From assembly GCA_002441125.1 (NCBI GenBank), contig DJVI01000009.1, positions 1-64,000 on the forward strand: 64,000 bases of DNA, read 5' to 3'. The translations under genes were made by a program, and so were the position numbers. Below the pieces are notes generated by a model. It made no database searches, was not told the origin of the DNA, and was given only the letters and a program-made list of their open reading frames with translations. Source of the DNA: Caldifarciminota bacterium UBA6260. GTDB lineage: Bacteria; Hydrothermota; 32-111. Below, piece after piece: positions 1 through 9,278 of the stretch. The first letter of the stretch is position 1. The number at the start of each line of letters is the position of its first letter.

Positions 1-1081
1 CTATCATCCAGTGTTTGATGAATTCGACAAGAAATGTAGAATATTGCTCAGCATATTCTGATATGGTGTCATTTATTGGTACATTTATAAACTCTTTAAG
101 TCTTGAATGACTTGCATATATAACAGGTTTTCTTTCTGCAAAATCCAAGCTCTGTTGCGAACAAGGAATAAATCCATCATTACTTGATAACATTGTAGTT
201 AGAATAGTTTTTCTTGCACCAATTATAGTTGATAGTCTAATACGCCCTCTGCTTAATTTAATTGTATCATCCTGATACAGAAAATCCAGATAGGGCTTAA
301 CTGTATTTGGCTCTGAAGGAGAAATAAAACCAACACTTCCAGCATGAAGTTCAACATCTGCTCCCAATTCCAGCAATTCTCCAACTTCTTGCCATTCTTG
401 ATAATCTGCAATATTCGTAACAAGATCTTCTACTGCATCAATCTGCGTAAAAGGCAAATTTGGTGAACCAATTGTTATAACTTTATCTACATATTTCCCA
501 GCTCCATAAAATGTCATTGCCGCTCTCACTACGGGTCCACCCATAGAATGTGCTACAATATATACTTTCTTTCCTGACTTGTTATATACTTTTTCTATAA
601 AAGCCGCCACATGTTTTGCCCATTGACCGTGCTTGAAAGCACGCAAATAATCATCTTGGTATTTTTCTGTAGCGGGAATAAATAAAGGATTACCATTTTT
701 GTCCTCTCCACTACCTATAACTCCAGTATCACCATCAGGATTATAATAACTAAAATTATAAACTACATTACCAGAAACATCTCTTGGATTTGAGTCTATT
801 GTGCAGTCAAAGGGACTTCCTTTTCTATATCCTTTATAACCAATAATCTTTAATAACGCTGTGCTATCTACTTCTATATATTTCCCCATTAATGAATCCC
901 ACTTCAATGGGTGCCACGAAAACAATGCTCCTTCTTTATTGCCATATTTGTCATTTCTTCTTAAGTCAGGTGAAGCTTTTCCATTTATACCATGGATAAA
1001 CACAATATTTGGTAATAATTCTTCTGAGTAAATAACTAGAACTAGTAATAGAAGCAAGAAAACAAAACTATACCTCTTCAT
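1..1081 (-). CDS. Secreted alpha/beta-hydrolase (lipase-like), C-terminus beyond the window
   Basis: The frame is open from an ATG at 1081 to the window edge, giving 360 codons without a stop. The first 19 residues (MKRYSFVFLLLLLVLVIYS) are a clear signal peptide. A strand-loop FIHGING around residues 29-35 fits the oxyanion region, and AHSMGG puts the nucleophile at Ser179, as in triacylglycerol lipases and PGAP1-like hydrolases. GSPN follows in the usual place. The substrate is unknown; an ester or lipid outside the cytoplasm is likely. GGAGG lies upstream of the ATG, and the preceding gene ends about 12 nt away, so the two are probably co-transcribed. The fold assignment is firm, the specificity is not. 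Confidence 0.8.
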   Translation of the reverse strand, partial: MKRYSFVFLLLLLVLVIYSEELLPNIVFIHGINGKASPDLRRNDKYGNKEGALFSWHPLKWDSLMGKYIEVDSTALLKIIGYKGYRKGSPFDCTIDSNPRDVSGNVVYNFSYYNPDGDTGVIGSGEDKNGNPLFIPATEKYQDDYLRAFKHGQWAKHVAAFIEKVYNKSGKKVYIVAHSMGGPVVRAAMTFYGAGKYVDKVITIGSPNLPFTQIDAVEDLVTNIADYQEWQEVGELLELGADVELHAGSVGFISPSEPNTVKPYLDFLYQDDTIKLSRGRIRLSTIIGARKTILTTMLSSNDGFIPCSQQSLDFAERKPVIYASHSRLKEFINVPINDTISEYAEQYSTFLVEFIKHWMI

Positions 1082-1092
1082 TATATTTCCTC

Positions 1093-2091
1093 CTAAAATT
1101 TATAACCAATTCCGATTCCGCCAACTAAGCCTGTTATACATCCTGCTTTGAAATCAATTGTGTAAATAAATTTATAATTCAACATAGGTTCTATGTATAA
1201 TTCTTTCCATATTTTATACTTTTTCCCCCAGCCTATTCCAACTCCCCAAAAATCATATTTGAAATTAACTATATAGTTGTCATTTGTCTTAGAAACAACA
1301 TAATTATTTGTTTTAAAATATTGTGCCAAAGCATAAGTAACTGATTCTGTTGGGTAAATTCCAAATATTATCTTTTCAATAATAACATTGAATTCATTTA
1401 CCTCTACTTCAATACCTGTTGAATAGAATAATGGACCAGAAATATAATAATTATATAATTGCATGAGAAGATTGATATTAAGTCTATTGTTTATTCTTTT
1501 ACCACTTCTCAAACAAATTAAATTTAAATCCAAAAAACCAGTGTTCGGAATTCCAATTTCATTATAGTAAGGGTATTCATAGTAAGGCAAAGCCACTCCA
1601 GATTGAATAGAGAGTGAAATATTAATGTTTTCATCGATACCTTTTGCTTCTTCGTTTAATAAAAGTCTTTTCCACATCCTTTCAGCAAACACTAATCCTA
1701 TTGGATATATGCACGGTGTGCAGTAATTATCAAGAGGTAAAAATTTATCATCTACTTCCTCAGCTATTGAATAAAGTGTTATCATCGGGATTAAATAAGT
1801 CAATCCATCAATCAAACACCCATATCTCCAATCATATAGCCATGGATTCTTCTTTGCTTCAATTAGTGACAGGTTGTCTTTCTCTTTTAAAGAAGTAGTA
1901 TCACTTGTATTTTCAGTGATGTTTGAACTATCCTTATGAATCTCTTGATCATTAATTTTAATTGTGTCCACCTGTTGTGTAGTATCTGCTTGCTGTGTTG
2001 TATCTGCTTCTGATTGAATTTCCCCATCTGTTGTCTGGCTGTATACCCCCAATACTCCAATCACAAGAAACAATATCAACAGTTTCTTCAT
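1093..2091 (-). CDS. Outer-membrane barrel-like protein of unknown function
   Basis: This 332-residue protein starts at an ATG preceded by GGGAGG. It has a signal peptide (about residues 1-19), then a low-complexity linker with two TTQQ(A/V)DT repeats rich in Thr, Gln and Asp. The rest alternates aromatic and polar residues in short strands and ends with a glycine-rich strand finishing in KF, typical of outer-membrane beta barrels. A hydrophobic stretch near residues 90-110 resembles the membrane-helix segment seen in many FCB envelope proteins of this type. No enzyme motif is visible. It is the first gene of a two-gene unit with the hydrolase. Confidence 0.55.
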   Translation of the reverse strand: MKKLLILFLVIGVLGVYSQTTDGEIQSEADTTQQADTTQQVDTIKINDQEIHKDSSNITENTSDTTSLKEKDNLSLIEAKKNPWLYDWRYGCLIDGLTYLIPMITLYSIAEEVDDKFLPLDNYCTPCIYPIGLVFAERMWKRLLLNEEAKGIDENINISLSIQSGVALPYYEYPYYNEIGIPNTGFLDLNLICLRSGKRINNRLNINLLMQLYNYYISGPLFYSTGIEVEVNEFNVIIEKIIFGIYPTESVTYALAQYFKTNNYVVSKTNDNYIVNFKYDFWGVGIGWGKKYKIWKELYIEPMLNYKFIYTIDFKAGCITGLVGGIGIGYKF

Positions 2092-2102
2092 TCAGCCTCC
2101 CA

Positions 2103-2130
2103 AGTATAATGTTTTTGTAGTCTTTCCTAA
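2103..2130 (-). promoter_or_regulatory. Possible promoter at the IS boundary
   Basis: On the minus strand a good -10 box TATACT (2108-2103) lies 16 nt from a poor -35 box TTAGGA (2130-2125). The -35 box ends exactly at the outer edge of the IS inverted repeat, so the insertion may have replaced a better hexamer. Confidence 0.35.
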
Positions 2131-3022
2131 ATTGGGTGACTACAAAACTCTCCATTATTTTTAATTAAACCAAAATTAAAAATTTTATCAATAGGGTAAA
2201 CATTAAGAACTTTAAACTCTTTTGAAATCTTTCCTCCTTGTAGTTCTTTTAACTTCTCTAAGGTCTGGTAGAAGTCTCTATTGTAGAACTCCTCTCCAAC
2301 GGTTCTATGAAATCTTTCTACTTTGATAATATGAGAATTTGATGCTCCCCTTATGTTAGTGAACTTTAAACCATTGTCTGTAAGTATTGATTGAATTCTA
2401 AATTCAAAAAGTTGGTTTACCTCTTTTAAGAAAAAAGGACTATTTAAAACAGTCTCTCTCCTATAGAGTTTCACATAAGCAACTCTTGAAGCATCATCTA
2501 CTGCTCTAAATAAGGTTCTCTATATATTTCACATCTATATGCACCATTTCAAATGGTTTCTTCTTCTCATATCTAATTATTTCTTTCTCTTCTTTAAATG
2601 TTGGTAATTTGTTTAAATTTCTTTTCTTTAAAACATTGTATACTCCATAAGGTGAGATAGAGATTCATCTCCTTTTTAACTTGTAAGCAATTCTCAATGG
2701 ACCAAAAGGAGTATTAAGCCTCAGTTTAACTATTTGATCCTCGATAGAAGGAAATGCCCTTTTTCTATTCTTCTTTCCCCCAACTTTCTTATTTATTAAT
2801 CCTTCTTTTCCATATTCCCTCTATTTTTTTAACCATTTAAAGAAAGTTGAAATACCAAACATTTCTGCTATTTCATAACTTGATTTTCTTTCATAAGATA
2901 CATCTATACCGTCATTAGCCTTACATTAGTCAGGATATTTGTGATATGAAAACTTGCGGGTGATTCCTCCTTTTAAATATATTTTGGGGTATTATATCCT
3001 AACTTTAAGGAGTCACCCAATT
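2130..3022 (-). mobile_element. Degenerate IS element (IS481/DDE type) with 12-bp perfect inverted ends
   Basis: The left end (2130-2141, AATTGGGTGACT) and the right end (3011-3022, AGTCACCCAATT) are perfect inverted repeats that bound about 893 bp. Inside, on the minus strand, lies a broken transposase with an HTH region and a DDE integrase core. I see no target-site duplication in the flanking bases, so it is either old or rearranged. Assignment to the IS481 group rests on protein features and length and is tentative. Confidence 0.75.
2142..2960 (-). pseudogene. Transposase remnant with in-frame stops and a frameshift
   Basis: Reading the minus strand from about 2900 gives an HTH-like segment (SSYEIAEMFGIS) followed by a TAG. 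After this come a GPLRIAYKL segment interrupted by a TGA and then VHIDVKYI, the first catalytic Asp region. The frame changes near 2515-2525, and the core continues as RAVDDASR, SILTDNG (second Asp) and VERFHRTVGEEFY (Glu region). The C-terminal region normally seen after this Glu is largely missing. At least two stops and one frameshift make it non-functional. Confidence 0.8.
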
Positions 3023-3046
3023 ATGAAATTAGCACAATATTTTCTA

Positions 3047-3074
3047 TTGACTTGATACTCTTTTTTTCTATAAT
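3047..3074 (+). promoter_or_regulatory. Promoter for glmM-glmS; leaderless-type
   Basis: TTGACT (3047-3052), a 16-nt spacer and TATAAT (3069-3074). The glmM ATG lies only 10 nt past the -10 box and has no Shine-Dalgarno sequence. Confidence 0.65.
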
Positions 3075-3084
3075 AGGTTAACTT

Positions 3085-4407
3085 ATGGGTTTGATAAGAA
3101 GCGTTTCGGGTATTAGAGGTTTGGTTGGAAAAGACCTCAACAATGTAAATGTTGCACATTTCGCTTCCATATTTGCAGATTTTATTGGAAAAGGAACGGT
3201 TATAGGTGGAAGGGATACGAGAAAATCTGGAGAGATTCTTTCTGATATCTTTTTAAAATCGTTGAATTTTAAAGGAATTGATACAATTTTTTGTGGAATT
3301 GTTCCAACACCAACGATACTGTTCCTTGTCAGAAAATTGAACCTTGCTGGTGGTTTTATAATAACAGCATCACATAATCCAAAAGAATACAACGGAATAA
3401 AGTTTGTTTCAAGTTCTGGAAGATTTTTAAACAAAAAGGATTATATAACTTTCTTGAATTATGAACAGAATCCACTTCCATTCAAAGAGAATTATAAAAA
3501 AAACATATGTGATTTAAATCTTTACAAAAAACATATAAAAGCAGTTCTCTCAATACCTTTTATAAATAAATCCAAAATAAAAAAAAGGAAGTTGAGAGTT
3601 GTATTTGATGGGGGAAGTGGAGCAGGAAGTATAATCATACCGGAACTACTCGAAAATCTTGGGGTTAAACTCCATACCATAAACACTAATACAGATGGAA
3701 AATTTAAAAGGAATCTTGAACCTGTTCCAGAGAATTTAAAAGGACTCGTAAAAGAGGTTAAAAATAGAAAGGCTGATATAGGATTTGCAACAGATGGAGA
3801 TGGTGATAGGATAGCTATAGTAACTCCCCAAAGGGGGGCTGTGTCCGAGGAGTATACGATAACCATATCAGGGCTTTACGCTCTTTCAAAATTGAGACCA
3901 AAAAAGATAGTTATAAACCAATCAACAAGTGCAATGCTTGAAATACTTTCCCAAAAAAACAATTTTAAAGTTTTGAGAGCACCTGTTGGTGAAGCTAATG
4001 TTGTTGATTCAATATTATCGAATAAAGCTCCTATAGGTGGAGAAGGAAATGGTGGTGTAATTTTTCCATCTGTAAATCTAACAAGAGATGCTCTTGTCGC
4101 AGTTACCCTTATATTAGGTTATATTGCAGAAAGTAAAAAGGATATAGATGAAATTGTAGAAGAACTTCCAAAACTATATATGGTTAAGAAAAAATATGAT
4201 ATCAACTCATCGGCTGCTCTTGAAAGAATAGAAAATGAGTTTAAAGGTATTCCTTTAGATAACTCTGATGGTTTTAGATTCATATTTGAAGATGGATTCT
4301 TACATATAAGAAGATCTGGAACTGAACCACTCATAAGAATAATATGTGAATTCACAACTCTTGAAAGGACTAATGAAATAATAAAAAGGGTTGAAGGATT
4401 ACTTTAA
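3085..4407 (+). CDS. glmM: Phosphoglucosamine mutase
   Basis: It interconverts glucosamine-6-phosphate and glucosamine-1-phosphate in cytoplasmic UDP-GlcNAc synthesis. The 440-residue length is normal for the alpha-D-phosphohexomutase family. Visible motifs are the phosphoserine loop TASHNP near residue 93, the metal-binding loop DGDGDR near residue 239, and the phosphate-binding RRSGTEPLIRI near the C-terminus. The glmS start codon follows the stop directly, so the two steps before GlmU are made from one message. The ATG was chosen because the promoter lies immediately upstream. Phosphomannomutase activity cannot be excluded, but the glmS neighbour favours glmM. Confidence 0.93.
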   Translation: MGLIRSVSGIRGLVGKDLNNVNVAHFASIFADFIGKGTVIGGRDTRKSGEILSDIFLKSLNFKGIDTIFCGIVPTPTILFLVRKLNLAGGFIITASHNPKEYNGIKFVSSSGRFLNKKDYITFLNYEQNPLPFKENYKKNICDLNLYKKHIKAVLSIPFINKSKIKKRKLRVVFDGGSGAGSIIIPELLENLGVKLHTINTNTDGKFKRNLEPVPENLKGLVKEVKNRKADIGFATDGDGDRIAIVTPQRGAVSEEYTITISGLYALSKLRPKKIVINQSTSAMLEILSQKNNFKVLRAPVGEANVVDSILSNKAPIGGEGNGGVIFPSVNLTRDALVAVTLILGYIAESKKDIDEIVEELPKLYMVKKKYDINSSAALERIENEFKGIPLDNSDGFRFIFEDGFLHIRRSGTEPLIRIICEFTTLERTNEIIKRVEGLL

Positions 4408-6255
4408 ATGTGTGGTATTATTGGTTATATTGGGGAAAAGAAAGCTGTTGATATTCTCATAAACGGATTAAAAAGACTTGAATACAGAGGATACGATTCA
4501 TCTGGGATATCATTCTACTGTGAAGAAGAAAAAAAACTCGAGATAATAAAAAAAACAGGTAAGATAAAAGATTTAGTTTCAGAGATAGAAAAAAGAAAAC
4601 CATGCCCTTCATACATAGGAATAGCACACACAAGATGGGCTACACATGGTGAACCAAACGATATAAATGCACATCCACATTTTGATTGTAATGAGAAGAT
4701 AGCACTCGTTCATAATGGGATAATTGAAAATTATAGAACTTTAAAAAGTTTTCTTATAGATAAGGGACATAAATTCAGGTCTGAAACCGATACCGAAGTT
4801 TTAGTTCATCTTATAGAGCATTTCTATAAAGGAGACCTACTTGAATCTGTAAAAAAGTCTTTAAAGATGGTTGAAGGAACTTACGGTATTCTTGTTCTCT
4901 CATCATACCAACCTGATACCATAATTGCTGCGAGAAAAGGTAGTCCACTTATAATTGGAAAAGCTAAAGATCAGATGATTGCAGCATCTGATGCTTCAGC
5001 TATAGTTTCCTTGACAAACCAGATACTCTACATGCAGGATTACGATATAGCAAAAATTACTAAAGATGATGTTGAAATATTCAACATAGAAACTGATAAG
5101 ATAACTGATAGTGAATTCGAACAGATAGATATAACACTCTCCCAGATCGAAAAAGGCGGATACAACCATTTTATGGAAAAGGAGATTTTCGAGCAACCTG
5201 AAGCTTTGAAAAACACTTTCAGGGGAAGATTGGATAGAGAAAATTCAACATTCAGGTTGAACGGTATTAAAGATAAATTCAACGATCTTTTGAACGCCGA
5301 AAGGATACTCATAACAGCTTGCGGGACTTCATGGCATGCTTCCCTGATAGGGAAATATCTTATAGAGAAATTTGCACAGATACCTGTTGAAGTTGATTAC
5401 GCATCAGAGTTCAGGTATAGAAATCCAATAATAAACAAGAAAACTGCTGTTATCCTTGTTAGTCAATCTGGTGAAACAGCTGATACTCTTGCTGCTTTGA
5501 AAGAGAGTAAAAATAAAGGTGCTACAACTATAGGTATTTGTAATGTTGTTGGTTCAACAATAGCGAGAGAAACTGATTGTGGTATTTATACACATGTTGG
5601 ACCAGAGATAGGAGTAGCATCTACAAAAGCTTTCACAGCACAGGTTATGGTATTCTTTATGCTCTCCGTAGCTTTGGGGAGAAAAAAAGTTTTAACTTTT
5701 GAAGAAGGTATAGATTTCATAAAAAATATTGAGTCTATTCCTGATAAAATAAATGAGATTTTAAATGATAAAGAAACGATAACAAAGATAGATAAGATTG
5801 TAGAAAAAATATACAGAAAAACAAACTTTTTATATCTTGGTAGAGGTATAAATTACCCTGTAGCACTCGAGGGAGCTTTGAAATTAAAAGAAATTTCATA
5901 CATCCATGCGGAAGGTTATCCTGCCGCTGAGATGAAGCATGGCCCAATTGCTCTAATAGATGAATCTATGCCAGCCCTCTTTATAGCTTTAAAGGATAGC
6001 ATTTATGAAAAAATAATAAACAACATAAAAGAGATAAAAGCGAGAAAAGGTTATGTCATAGCAATAGCAAACAAAGGTGATAGAGAGATTGAAAAAATTG
6101 TCGATGATGTTATATATATTCCTGATACAATAGAAGAACTCTCACCACTCCTTTCAGTTATTCCACTCCAGATTTTAGCTTACAAAACTGCCGTTAAGAA
6201 AGGGCTTGATGTAGATATGCCAAGAAACCTTGCGAAATCTGTCACTGTTGAATGA
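4408..6255 (+). CDS. glmS: Glutamine--fructose-6-phosphate aminotransferase (isomerizing)
   Basis: It makes glucosamine-6-phosphate from fructose-6-phosphate and glutamine, the entry step to UDP-GlcNAc for peptidoglycan and surface polysaccharide. At 615 residues it has full length. The mature N-terminal Cys nucleophile is in MCGIIGY, and THTRWATHG and HNGIIENY belong to the glutaminase domain. Two SIS domains follow, with SQSGETADT and the STKAFTAQV region, and the conserved tail is PRNLAKSVTVE. It abuts glmM without a gap and overlaps the next gene by 4 nt. There is no sign of an upstream glmS ribozyme. Confidence 0.96.
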   Translation: MCGIIGYIGEKKAVDILINGLKRLEYRGYDSSGISFYCEEEKKLEIIKKTGKIKDLVSEIEKRKPCPSYIGIAHTRWATHGEPNDINAHPHFDCNEKIALVHNGIIENYRTLKSFLIDKGHKFRSETDTEVLVHLIEHFYKGDLLESVKKSLKMVEGTYGILVLSSYQPDTIIAARKGSPLIIGKAKDQMIAASDASAIVSLTNQILYMQDYDIAKITKDDVEIFNIETDKITDSEFEQIDITLSQIEKGGYNHFMEKEIFEQPEALKNTFRGRLDRENSTFRLNGIKDKFNDLLNAERILITACGTSWHASLIGKYLIEKFAQIPVEVDYASEFRYRNPIINKKTAVILVSQSGETADTLAALKESKNKGATTIGICNVVGSTIARETDCGIYTHVGPEIGVASTKAFTAQVMVFFMLSVALGRKKVLTFEEGIDFIKNIESIPDKINEILNDKETITKIDKIVEKIYRKTNFLYLGRGINYPVALEGALKLKEISYIHAEGYPAAEMKHGPIALIDESMPALFIALKDSIYEKIINNIKEIKARKGYVIAIANKGDREIEKIVDDVIYIPDTIEELSPLLSVIPLQILAYKTAVKKGLDVDMPRNLAKSVTVE

Positions 6256-6902
6256 AAAAATTTTATTATATATTTTTTCTTCTTTTACCTTCATTCCTTT
6301 TTTCAAAAGTTACAAAAGAAACTCTTATAAATAATTTTGACCAGAAAGAAAAGATATTCAACTCAACAGTAAAATATTTAAAGATTGAAACATTTACTAA
6401 ATTCGATTACGGTGAAGTTCTTTATTACAATTCTACCGTTGAAAATTTTATAGATTCATTAAAAATATTATCTTTGCTTTATGACACTTCTTTTAAGGAT
6501 ACAATAAAATATTTTTACACAATGAAAAAGAATTCACCATTGATAAAAGAACTTTTACCTGAAGAAAATAATCTTATAATTTACCCTGAAAATATTTTCA
6601 AAGGTTTTAACTTTAAATACCTTTTACCAGATACTTTCACTATTGAAGATGATGGGAAGAACTTAATTTTAAAAAATGTTAAGAAGAATGAAATTTTAAT
6701 TTATATTAAACTTGATAGAAATAACCTGTCTCTAAAAGAGTTGAGTTTAAAAAACATCTATGACCAGCTGGTATTTAAAGTTATAACTAACAGGTATTTG
6801 AAAAATGGAATAATTCTTCCAGACAGTTATGAGATAGAAACTGTCAATATGAAAACAAAATCATATTCAAAAATAAAAAATTTAACTGTTGAGTACAGAT
6901 GA
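6252..6902 (+). CDS. Periplasmic protein of unknown function, LolA-like in layout
   Basis: This 216-residue protein begins with a signal peptide (KKFYYIFFLLLPSFLFS). The mature part alternates short beta strands and has no cysteine for lipid attachment. The layout (signal, about 190 residues, many short strands) resembles the LolA/LolB/DUF4292 class that handles lipoproteins, but I see no diagnostic motif. It overlaps the glmS stop (ATGA) and its own stop overlaps the next small gene, so it is translationally coupled within the glmMS operon. Confidence 0.5.
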   Translation: MKKFYYIFFLLLPSFLFSKVTKETLINNFDQKEKIFNSTVKYLKIETFTKFDYGEVLYYNSTVENFIDSLKILSLLYDTSFKDTIKYFYTMKKNSPLIKELLPEENNLIIYPENIFKGFNFKYLLPDTFTIEDDGKNLILKNVKKNEILIYIKLDRNNLSLKELSLKNIYDQLVFKVITNRYLKNGIILPDSYEIETVNMKTKSYSKIKNLTVEYR

Positions 6903-7033
6903 AAAAAAAGGTATTTTTTTTAATTCTTTTATTTATTTTCCTATTCCTTCTTTTCACAGGTATATATTTTAAGCAGTACGAGCAGATATACAATTTTGGA
7001 AGGTTCATCTGTTTTGATTGTATAGGGTTATGA
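6899..7033 (+). CDS. 44-residue membrane peptide with C-terminal CxxC (CD1871A-like)
   Basis: ATG at 6899 to TGA at 7033 encodes MKKKVFFLILLFIFLFLLFT, one transmembrane helix, followed by about 18 charged and aromatic residues and the ending CFDCIGL. Its ATGA start overlaps the previous stop and its stop overlaps the polyferredoxin start in the same way. Size, single helix and terminal CxxC match the small CD1871A-type CXXC proteins that sit beside 4Fe-4S proteins. A role as a redox or metal-handling partner of the next gene is inference. Confidence 0.7.
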   Translation: MKKKVFFLILLFIFLFLLFTGIYFKQYEQIYNFGRFICFDCIGL

Positions 7034-7851
7034 AAAAAAAGTTTAAGGTTTCAACAAGAAGGATAATACAGATAATATCCTTTATCATTTTTAATCCATA
7101 CATCCTTTTGAATCCAAAAACGGGAAAGGTTCTATATCAGGGGAAAATAAAAAGTGTCTGTGTTCCAATTTTGAACTGTTATTCCTGTCCTCTCGCTATA
7201 GGTAGTTGTCCACTCGGGGCTTTACAGCAAACTATAAAAATTTCCCAGATTCCTTACCTTATAGTTGGTTTTTTTGGTACTATCGGAATTTTCATCGGAA
7301 GATATCCTTGTGGGAACTTTTGTCCATTTGGATTTTTACAGGAACTTTTATATAAGATAAAAAGTTTTAAATTCAGAGTTAAAAGACCTTTAAGGTATAT
7401 AAAATATTTCATTCTTCTTCTTTCTATAGTTGTGCCTTTTATCTATAAAGAGCCTTTCTTTTGTAAATTCATCTGTCCTGCAGGAACTATAGAAGCGAGT
7501 TTGCCACAAATAATTTTTAACCCGGCTCTTCTTGCTAACATAAGTTGGGTATTCTATTTGAAAATATTTTTCGGTATTTCTTTTATTTTCTTCTCAATCA
7601 CAACAAAAAGATTTTTCTGTTCAACAATATGCCCTATAGGTGCCATATACGGATTATTCAACAAAATAAGTTTATTACAAATAAAATATGATAAAAACAA
7701 ATGCACAAAATGTGGTGTCTGCAACTATGTTTGTCCTATGGATATAAATATTTATGAAAATCCAAAAGATATTGATTGTATAAGATGTTTTGAATGTGTT
7801 AAAAAATGTCCCTATGGTGCTTTGAAAGTATCAAACATTTTGAAAAAATAG
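7030..7851 (+). CDS. Membrane 4Fe-4S polyferredoxin (NapH/YccM-like)
   Basis: This is an integral-membrane electron carrier of 273 residues with several helices. The cysteine clusters in order are CYSCPLAIGSCPLG, CGNFCPFG, CKFICPAG and CSTICPIG, followed by two classical ferredoxin motifs, CTKCGVCNYVCP and CIRCFECVKKCP. This pattern is known from NapH, MauN and RnfC-neighbour families that move electrons between quinone or ferredoxin pools and a periplasmic acceptor. The ATG at 7030 was preferred over a TTG at 7018 because it overlaps the small CxxC gene's stop. The redox partner is not in the window. Confidence 0.8.
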   Translation: MKKKFKVSTRRIIQIISFIIFNPYILLNPKTGKVLYQGKIKSVCVPILNCYSCPLAIGSCPLGALQQTIKISQIPYLIVGFFGTIGIFIGRYPCGNFCPFGFLQELLYKIKSFKFRVKRPLRYIKYFILLLSIVVPFIYKEPFFCKFICPAGTIEASLPQIIFNPALLANISWVFYLKIFFGISFIFFSITTKRFFCSTICPIGAIYGLFNKISLLQIKYDKNKCTKCGVCNYVCPMDINIYENPKDIDCIRCFECVKKCPYGALKVSNILKK

Positions 7852-7855
7852 TTTT

Positions 7856-8068
7856 TTAACTTTCTTTTTCAAGGAATAAGTTCATCTGCTCTACAAAATT
7901 CTCAACATCTTCAATACCTTTACTTTCAAGAAGTTCCCTTAAACTCCCCCAAACAGGTGCTCCACATCTTATACATATTATATCTCTATCCATAAGATAG
8001 GAGATAAGTTGTGGATATTCTCTAACTATATCCTCAACTTCCATATCTAAGGTAACTTTTTTATTCAT
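7856..8068 (-). CDS. DUF1858-type small protein with a CxxC
   Basis: Seventy residues with the DUF1858 pattern: a short strand-helix start (VTLDMEVEDIVREYP), a helix, and CIRCGAPVWGSL. Members of this family sit beside hybrid-cluster and other redox proteins and are thought to carry a redox-active disulfide or a metal. It is the last gene of the acetate kinase operon and overlaps ackA by 8 nt. It converges on the polyferredoxin gene, separated by only 4 nt. Confidence 0.75.
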   Translation of the reverse strand: MNKKVTLDMEVEDIVREYPQLISYLMDRDIICIRCGAPVWGSLRELLESKGIEDVENFVEQMNLFLEKES

Positions 8069-9272
8069 CTTCCATTTCCTCCAAAACTTTTACAACATCT
8101 TCAGCTATAACAAGCTCCTCATTTGTTGGAATAACAAGGACTTTTACTTTTGAATCATCCGTTGATATTACCATCTCCTTTCCAACACATGATCTGTTCT
8201 TTTCAACATCTATTTTCACTCCCATAAATTCGAGTCCTTTTAAAGATAACTCCCTAACATCAGGATCATTCTCTCCAATTCCCGCTGTGAAAACTACAGC
8301 ATCTGGTCCTTCAAGAACAACAGAGTATGCTCCAATGAATTTTTTAACTATGTAACAGAACATCTGAAAAGCTAACTCAGCTCTCTTATTACCGTTCTTA
8401 GCAGCATTCTTTACTTCTCTCATATCTGACGAAACACCTGAAACACCTAAAAGTCCAGAATGTTTTGTTAGAAGTGATGTTGCCTGCTCTATCGTCAAAT
8501 CCTCTTTCTCCATAATGTTTAAAATCACTGCTGGATCAAAGTCTCCACATCTTGTTCCCATCATTACTCCAGCTATAGTTGAAAACCCTAAAGATGTTTC
8601 GATTGACTTTCCATTTTTAACAGCACTTATAGAACAGCCATTCCCAAGGTGACAGGTTATAACTGAAAAGTTGTTAATATTCTTTTCAAGTATCTCACAA
8701 CTTCTTTTTGAAACATAGTAATGACTCGTTCCATGAAACCCATATCTTCTTATTTTATACTTTTCATAGAATATGTATGGGATAGGATAGATATAAGCCA
8801 CTTCAGGAAGTGACTGATGAAAAGCTGTGTCGAAAACTGCAACCTGTGGAACTTTTGGAAGTGCTTTTATAGCAGCCTGTATACCTCTCAAATTGTATGG
8901 ATTGTGTAATGGTGCTATTTCAGAGTATTCCTCAATAGCTTTAATAACTTTATCGTTTATGAGTACTGATCTTGAAAATTTTTCTCCACCATGAACCACC
9001 CTGTGTCCAACAGCATCTATCTCGTTGATTGACATCAAAACACCATGCTGTTTATCAACTATTAGTTTTAAAACATTTTCTATTGCATAGGAGTGACTTA
9101 TTATCTCCTCCTCAACTTCATAAATATCACCATCAAACCTCTTCTGTTTAATAACTGAACTTGTCATACCTATTCTGTCAACAAGACCTCTTATAAGAGA
9201 GTCTCCAGTTGATGTATCTATTATCTGATATTTTAAAGATGAACTTCCTGAATTTAAAACTAAAATTTTCAT
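8061..9272 (-). CDS. ackA: Acetate kinase
   Basis: It converts acetyl phosphate and ADP to acetate and ATP. The 403 residues show the family signatures: N-terminal LNSGSSSLKYQ, HRVVHGGEKFS, FDTAFHQSLP with the Asp and His region, CHLGNGCSI and GTRCGDFDP. No phosphate acetyltransferase gene is visible in the window. With pyruvate:ferredoxin oxidoreductase elsewhere in the window it supports fermentation to acetate. It sits 6 nt after a dehydrogenase-like gene and belongs to an operon with carbamate kinase and NDP kinase. Confidence 0.96.
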   Translation of the reverse strand: MKILVLNSGSSSLKYQIIDTSTGDSLIRGLVDRIGMTSSVIKQKRFDGDIYEVEEEIISHSYAIENVLKLIVDKQHGVLMSINEIDAVGHRVVHGGEKFSRSVLINDKVIKAIEEYSEIAPLHNPYNLRGIQAAIKALPKVPQVAVFDTAFHQSLPEVAYIYPIPYIFYEKYKIRRYGFHGTSHYYVSKRSCEILEKNINNFSVITCHLGNGCSISAVKNGKSIETSLGFSTIAGVMMGTRCGDFDPAVILNIMEKEDLTIEQATSLLTKHSGLLGVSGVSSDMREVKNAAKNGNKRAELAFQMFCYIVKKFIGAYSVVLEGPDAVVFTAGIGENDPDVRELSLKGLEFMGVKIDVEKNRSCVGKEMVISTDDSKVKVLVIPTNEELVIAEDVVKVLEEMEDE

Positions 9273-9278
9273 TTTGAC

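Noticed and set aside
1644..1898. Small plus-strand reading frame
   Set aside because: It lies antisense inside the barrel-like gene, with no promoter, ribosome site or protein-like composition.
1950..2010. CRISPR-like short repeats
   Set aside because: The repeated bases encode TTQQ(A/V)DT in the linker of the barrel-like protein; there are only two units and no spacers.
4408..4500. glmS ribozyme
   Set aside because: glmS starts directly after glmM with no leader, so there is no room for it.
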